DNA of 8,208 bases from Fimbriiglobus sp. GTDB lineage: Bacteria > Planctomycetota > Planctomycetia > Gemmatales > Gemmataceae. Numbering within the stretch: the stretch's first letter is position 1; every line of letters starts with the position of its first letter. The notes below the pieces were generated by a model, which was not told the DNA's origin, did no database searches, and saw only the letters and a list, made by a program, of their open reading frames with translations. Of this stretch, positions 7,043 through 8,208 are shown piece after piece. The position numbers and the translations under genes were made by a program. Where the stretch lies: positions 1 to 8,208 of the forward strand of contig JANXTD010000940.1 in NCBI GenBank assembly GCA_025352585.1. The letters run 5' to 3'.

Positions 7043-8208
7043 TCAAGGAGTCATATGAGTGATCCGCAGTAAGGCGACTTTGAGGGAGACGTTTTGGGAC
7101 TTCTTGTCTCCGTAGCCGATCAAAGTCACGGTGCCCCCCCGCGCCTCGACGAAGCGGTGCCACTCTGCCAGCCGCTTGAGATCAACCCCATCGACCTCAC
7201 GCTGCGCCGCGATCAGTACGACGTGGACCTCGCTGAGTTCGCCCCACCCCCCTGCGTTGGGTGCGAGTGCGTCACACGACGCCGACAGGATTAGTACGGC
7301 TCGTCGCTTCGGCTGGGTTGGGACGAACAGGTTGACGGCGGCCGCTCCGTAAAGCGGCGGACTTTCCGAAAGTGCCGGGTTCGGCTCAGGGAACTTAAGG
7401 TTCGGCTTCAGGTTGTCCAGTTCGGCACACACGACAAGTTCACCTTCGGCCGCTGTCGCGAGGCCGACCCGCACGGGGGCGTTTGGCCCCCGAGGCACTG
7501 AAGTCATCACAACACCGAGTGTTTCCTGATAGTTTCTAGCGTCGAGGGCATTGGCGTGGGTAATCATCAGCCAGATGTCAATCTTCGCCGCTACAGGCGT
7601 GGCCTCGGCCTTCGCCTTGGTTTCGGCGGATTTGATGGCGGCTTGCACGGCCGCGTCGAGGGACGTTTTCCAAGCCTCCGGCATCGCGATCGCCAAGGGC
7701 TTTGTGGCCTGATTCTTAATCTCGGCAAGTTCATCGTGCAGCTTATTATTCGCTTTGGTCAACTGATCAATCGTAATGCCGGGGCTAGTCGAAACTCTAG
7801 AACTGGCGAGTTCGCTAACACCATCTTTTGTGGCAACTCTGTCAAGCTTGTCGTTGATCGCTTCAATACGTGGGTCCGACGGAGTGGCCACGGACTTGGG
7901 GCGTAGGGCGACAACGCCGACGAGGACGAGGACGAGCAACCCGACCAGCGCGGTAGTGGCTGAGCCAAACGCCGCCGATGTGGCCCAGAACCGGACGTCT
8001 CGAACAGCCGCCGGAATGGCCTGAACCGACTCTTGCAGTTCCGCCGATCGCGATTCGACTGTACTCGATAGAGATCCCAGTTTAACGTTAGCCGTCTGGG
8101 TTTCGGAACGGATCGTACGCAGAAAGTCTGCAATTATTTTAGCCTGGTCAGGCTTGGGGGGCAGCGACGCCTCCGCCGATCGCCCGATGCGATCCTCCTG
8201 CGACTCGG
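7043..8208 (-). CDS. Single-pass membrane protein with coiled coils and a degenerate vWA-like domain (N-terminus cut off by the window edge)
   Basis: The frame is open from the right edge to TGA at 7043 (387 codons plus two bases visible). I see no in-frame ATG or GTG within the window, and the only possible start (TTG at 7939) falls inside the membrane helix, so the gene begins beyond 8208. Counting from the edge: a hydrophilic helical part (1-70), one membrane helix (about 76-101, ending in VLVLVGVVALRPK), coiled-coil-like helices (about 111-200, with DQLTKANNKLHDELAEIK), then a mixed alpha/beta domain (about 205-370). Strands at IDIWLMI, VRVGLAT-GELVVCAEL, RRAVLILS, VHVVLIAA and TVTLIGYG follow the order of a vWA fold, but the metal motif positions read THANA and SAS. 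It precedes the vWA gene by 20 bases, so the two are probably co-translated partners. I cannot name the family. Confidence 0.85.
   Translation of the reverse strand, partial: ESQEDRIGRSAEASLPPKPDQAKIIADFLRTIRSETQTANVKLGSLSSTVESRSAELQESVQAIPAAVRDVRFWATSAAFGSATTALVGLLVLVLVGVVALRPKSVATPSDPRIEAINDKLDRVATKDGVSELASSRVSTSPGITIDQLTKANNKLHDELAEIKNQATKPLAIAMPEAWKTSLDAAVQAAIKSAETKAKAEATPVAAKIDIWLMITHANALDARNYQETLGVVMTSVPRGPNAPVRVGLATAAEGELVVCAELDNLKPNLKFPEPNPALSESPPLYGAAAVNLFVPTQPKRRAVLILSASCDALAPNAGGWGELSEVHVVLIAAQREVDGVDLKRLAEWHRFVEARGGTVTLIGYGDKKSQNVSLKVALLRITHMTP

Noticed and set aside
7556..7906. Plus-strand open frame of 116 codons
   Set aside because: It lies opposite the coiled-coil part of the membrane protein gene, and has no ribosome site or recognisable domain.

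Overview
The window is a stretch of very GC-rich bacterial DNA in which every supportable gene lies on the minus strand, so the biological order runs from the right edge to the left edge. High GC, paralogue-rich exported TPR, vWA and PAS proteins, GTG starts and long uninterrupted antisense shadow frames suggest a planctomycete of the Gemmataceae type. That is an inference from style; no marker gene in the window proves it. I see no tRNA, rRNA, CRISPR array, insertion sequence or phage gene.

Right part (8208 to 4479): a truncated gene for a single-pass membrane protein with coiled coils and a C-terminal domain that looks like a vWA fold without its metal site. It is followed 20 bases later by a gene for a large exported protein with SH3-like segments and a vWA domain with an intact-looking MIDAS. 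Middle (4482 to 2171): an ABC ATPase and a FtsX/MacB-type permease, each starting inside a GTGA overlap with the stop of the gene before it. These four genes look like one transcription and translation unit. Its promoter and first gene or genes lie outside the window.

Left part: after 91 bases there is a gene for an exported TPR protein (2079 to 1000). A 321-base intergenic region with several short perfect inverted repeats follows, then the start of a membrane PAS-domain sensor protein (678 to the left edge, truncated).

Proposed working model (inference): the ATPase and permease form a mechanotransmission ABC complex, as in FtsEX, MacAB-TolC and LolCDE, with a large extracytoplasmic domain. 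The exported vWA protein, and perhaps the membrane-tethered vWA-like protein, are its extracytoplasmic partners. The combination recalls the published observation that vWA proteins occur in multicomponent membrane-remodelling gene clusters with FtsZ/tubulin-like proteins (Makarova and Koonin), but no tubulin-like gene is visible here. Base composition changes inside the vWA gene, from about 50-60% GC on the right to about 65-77% GC on the left.
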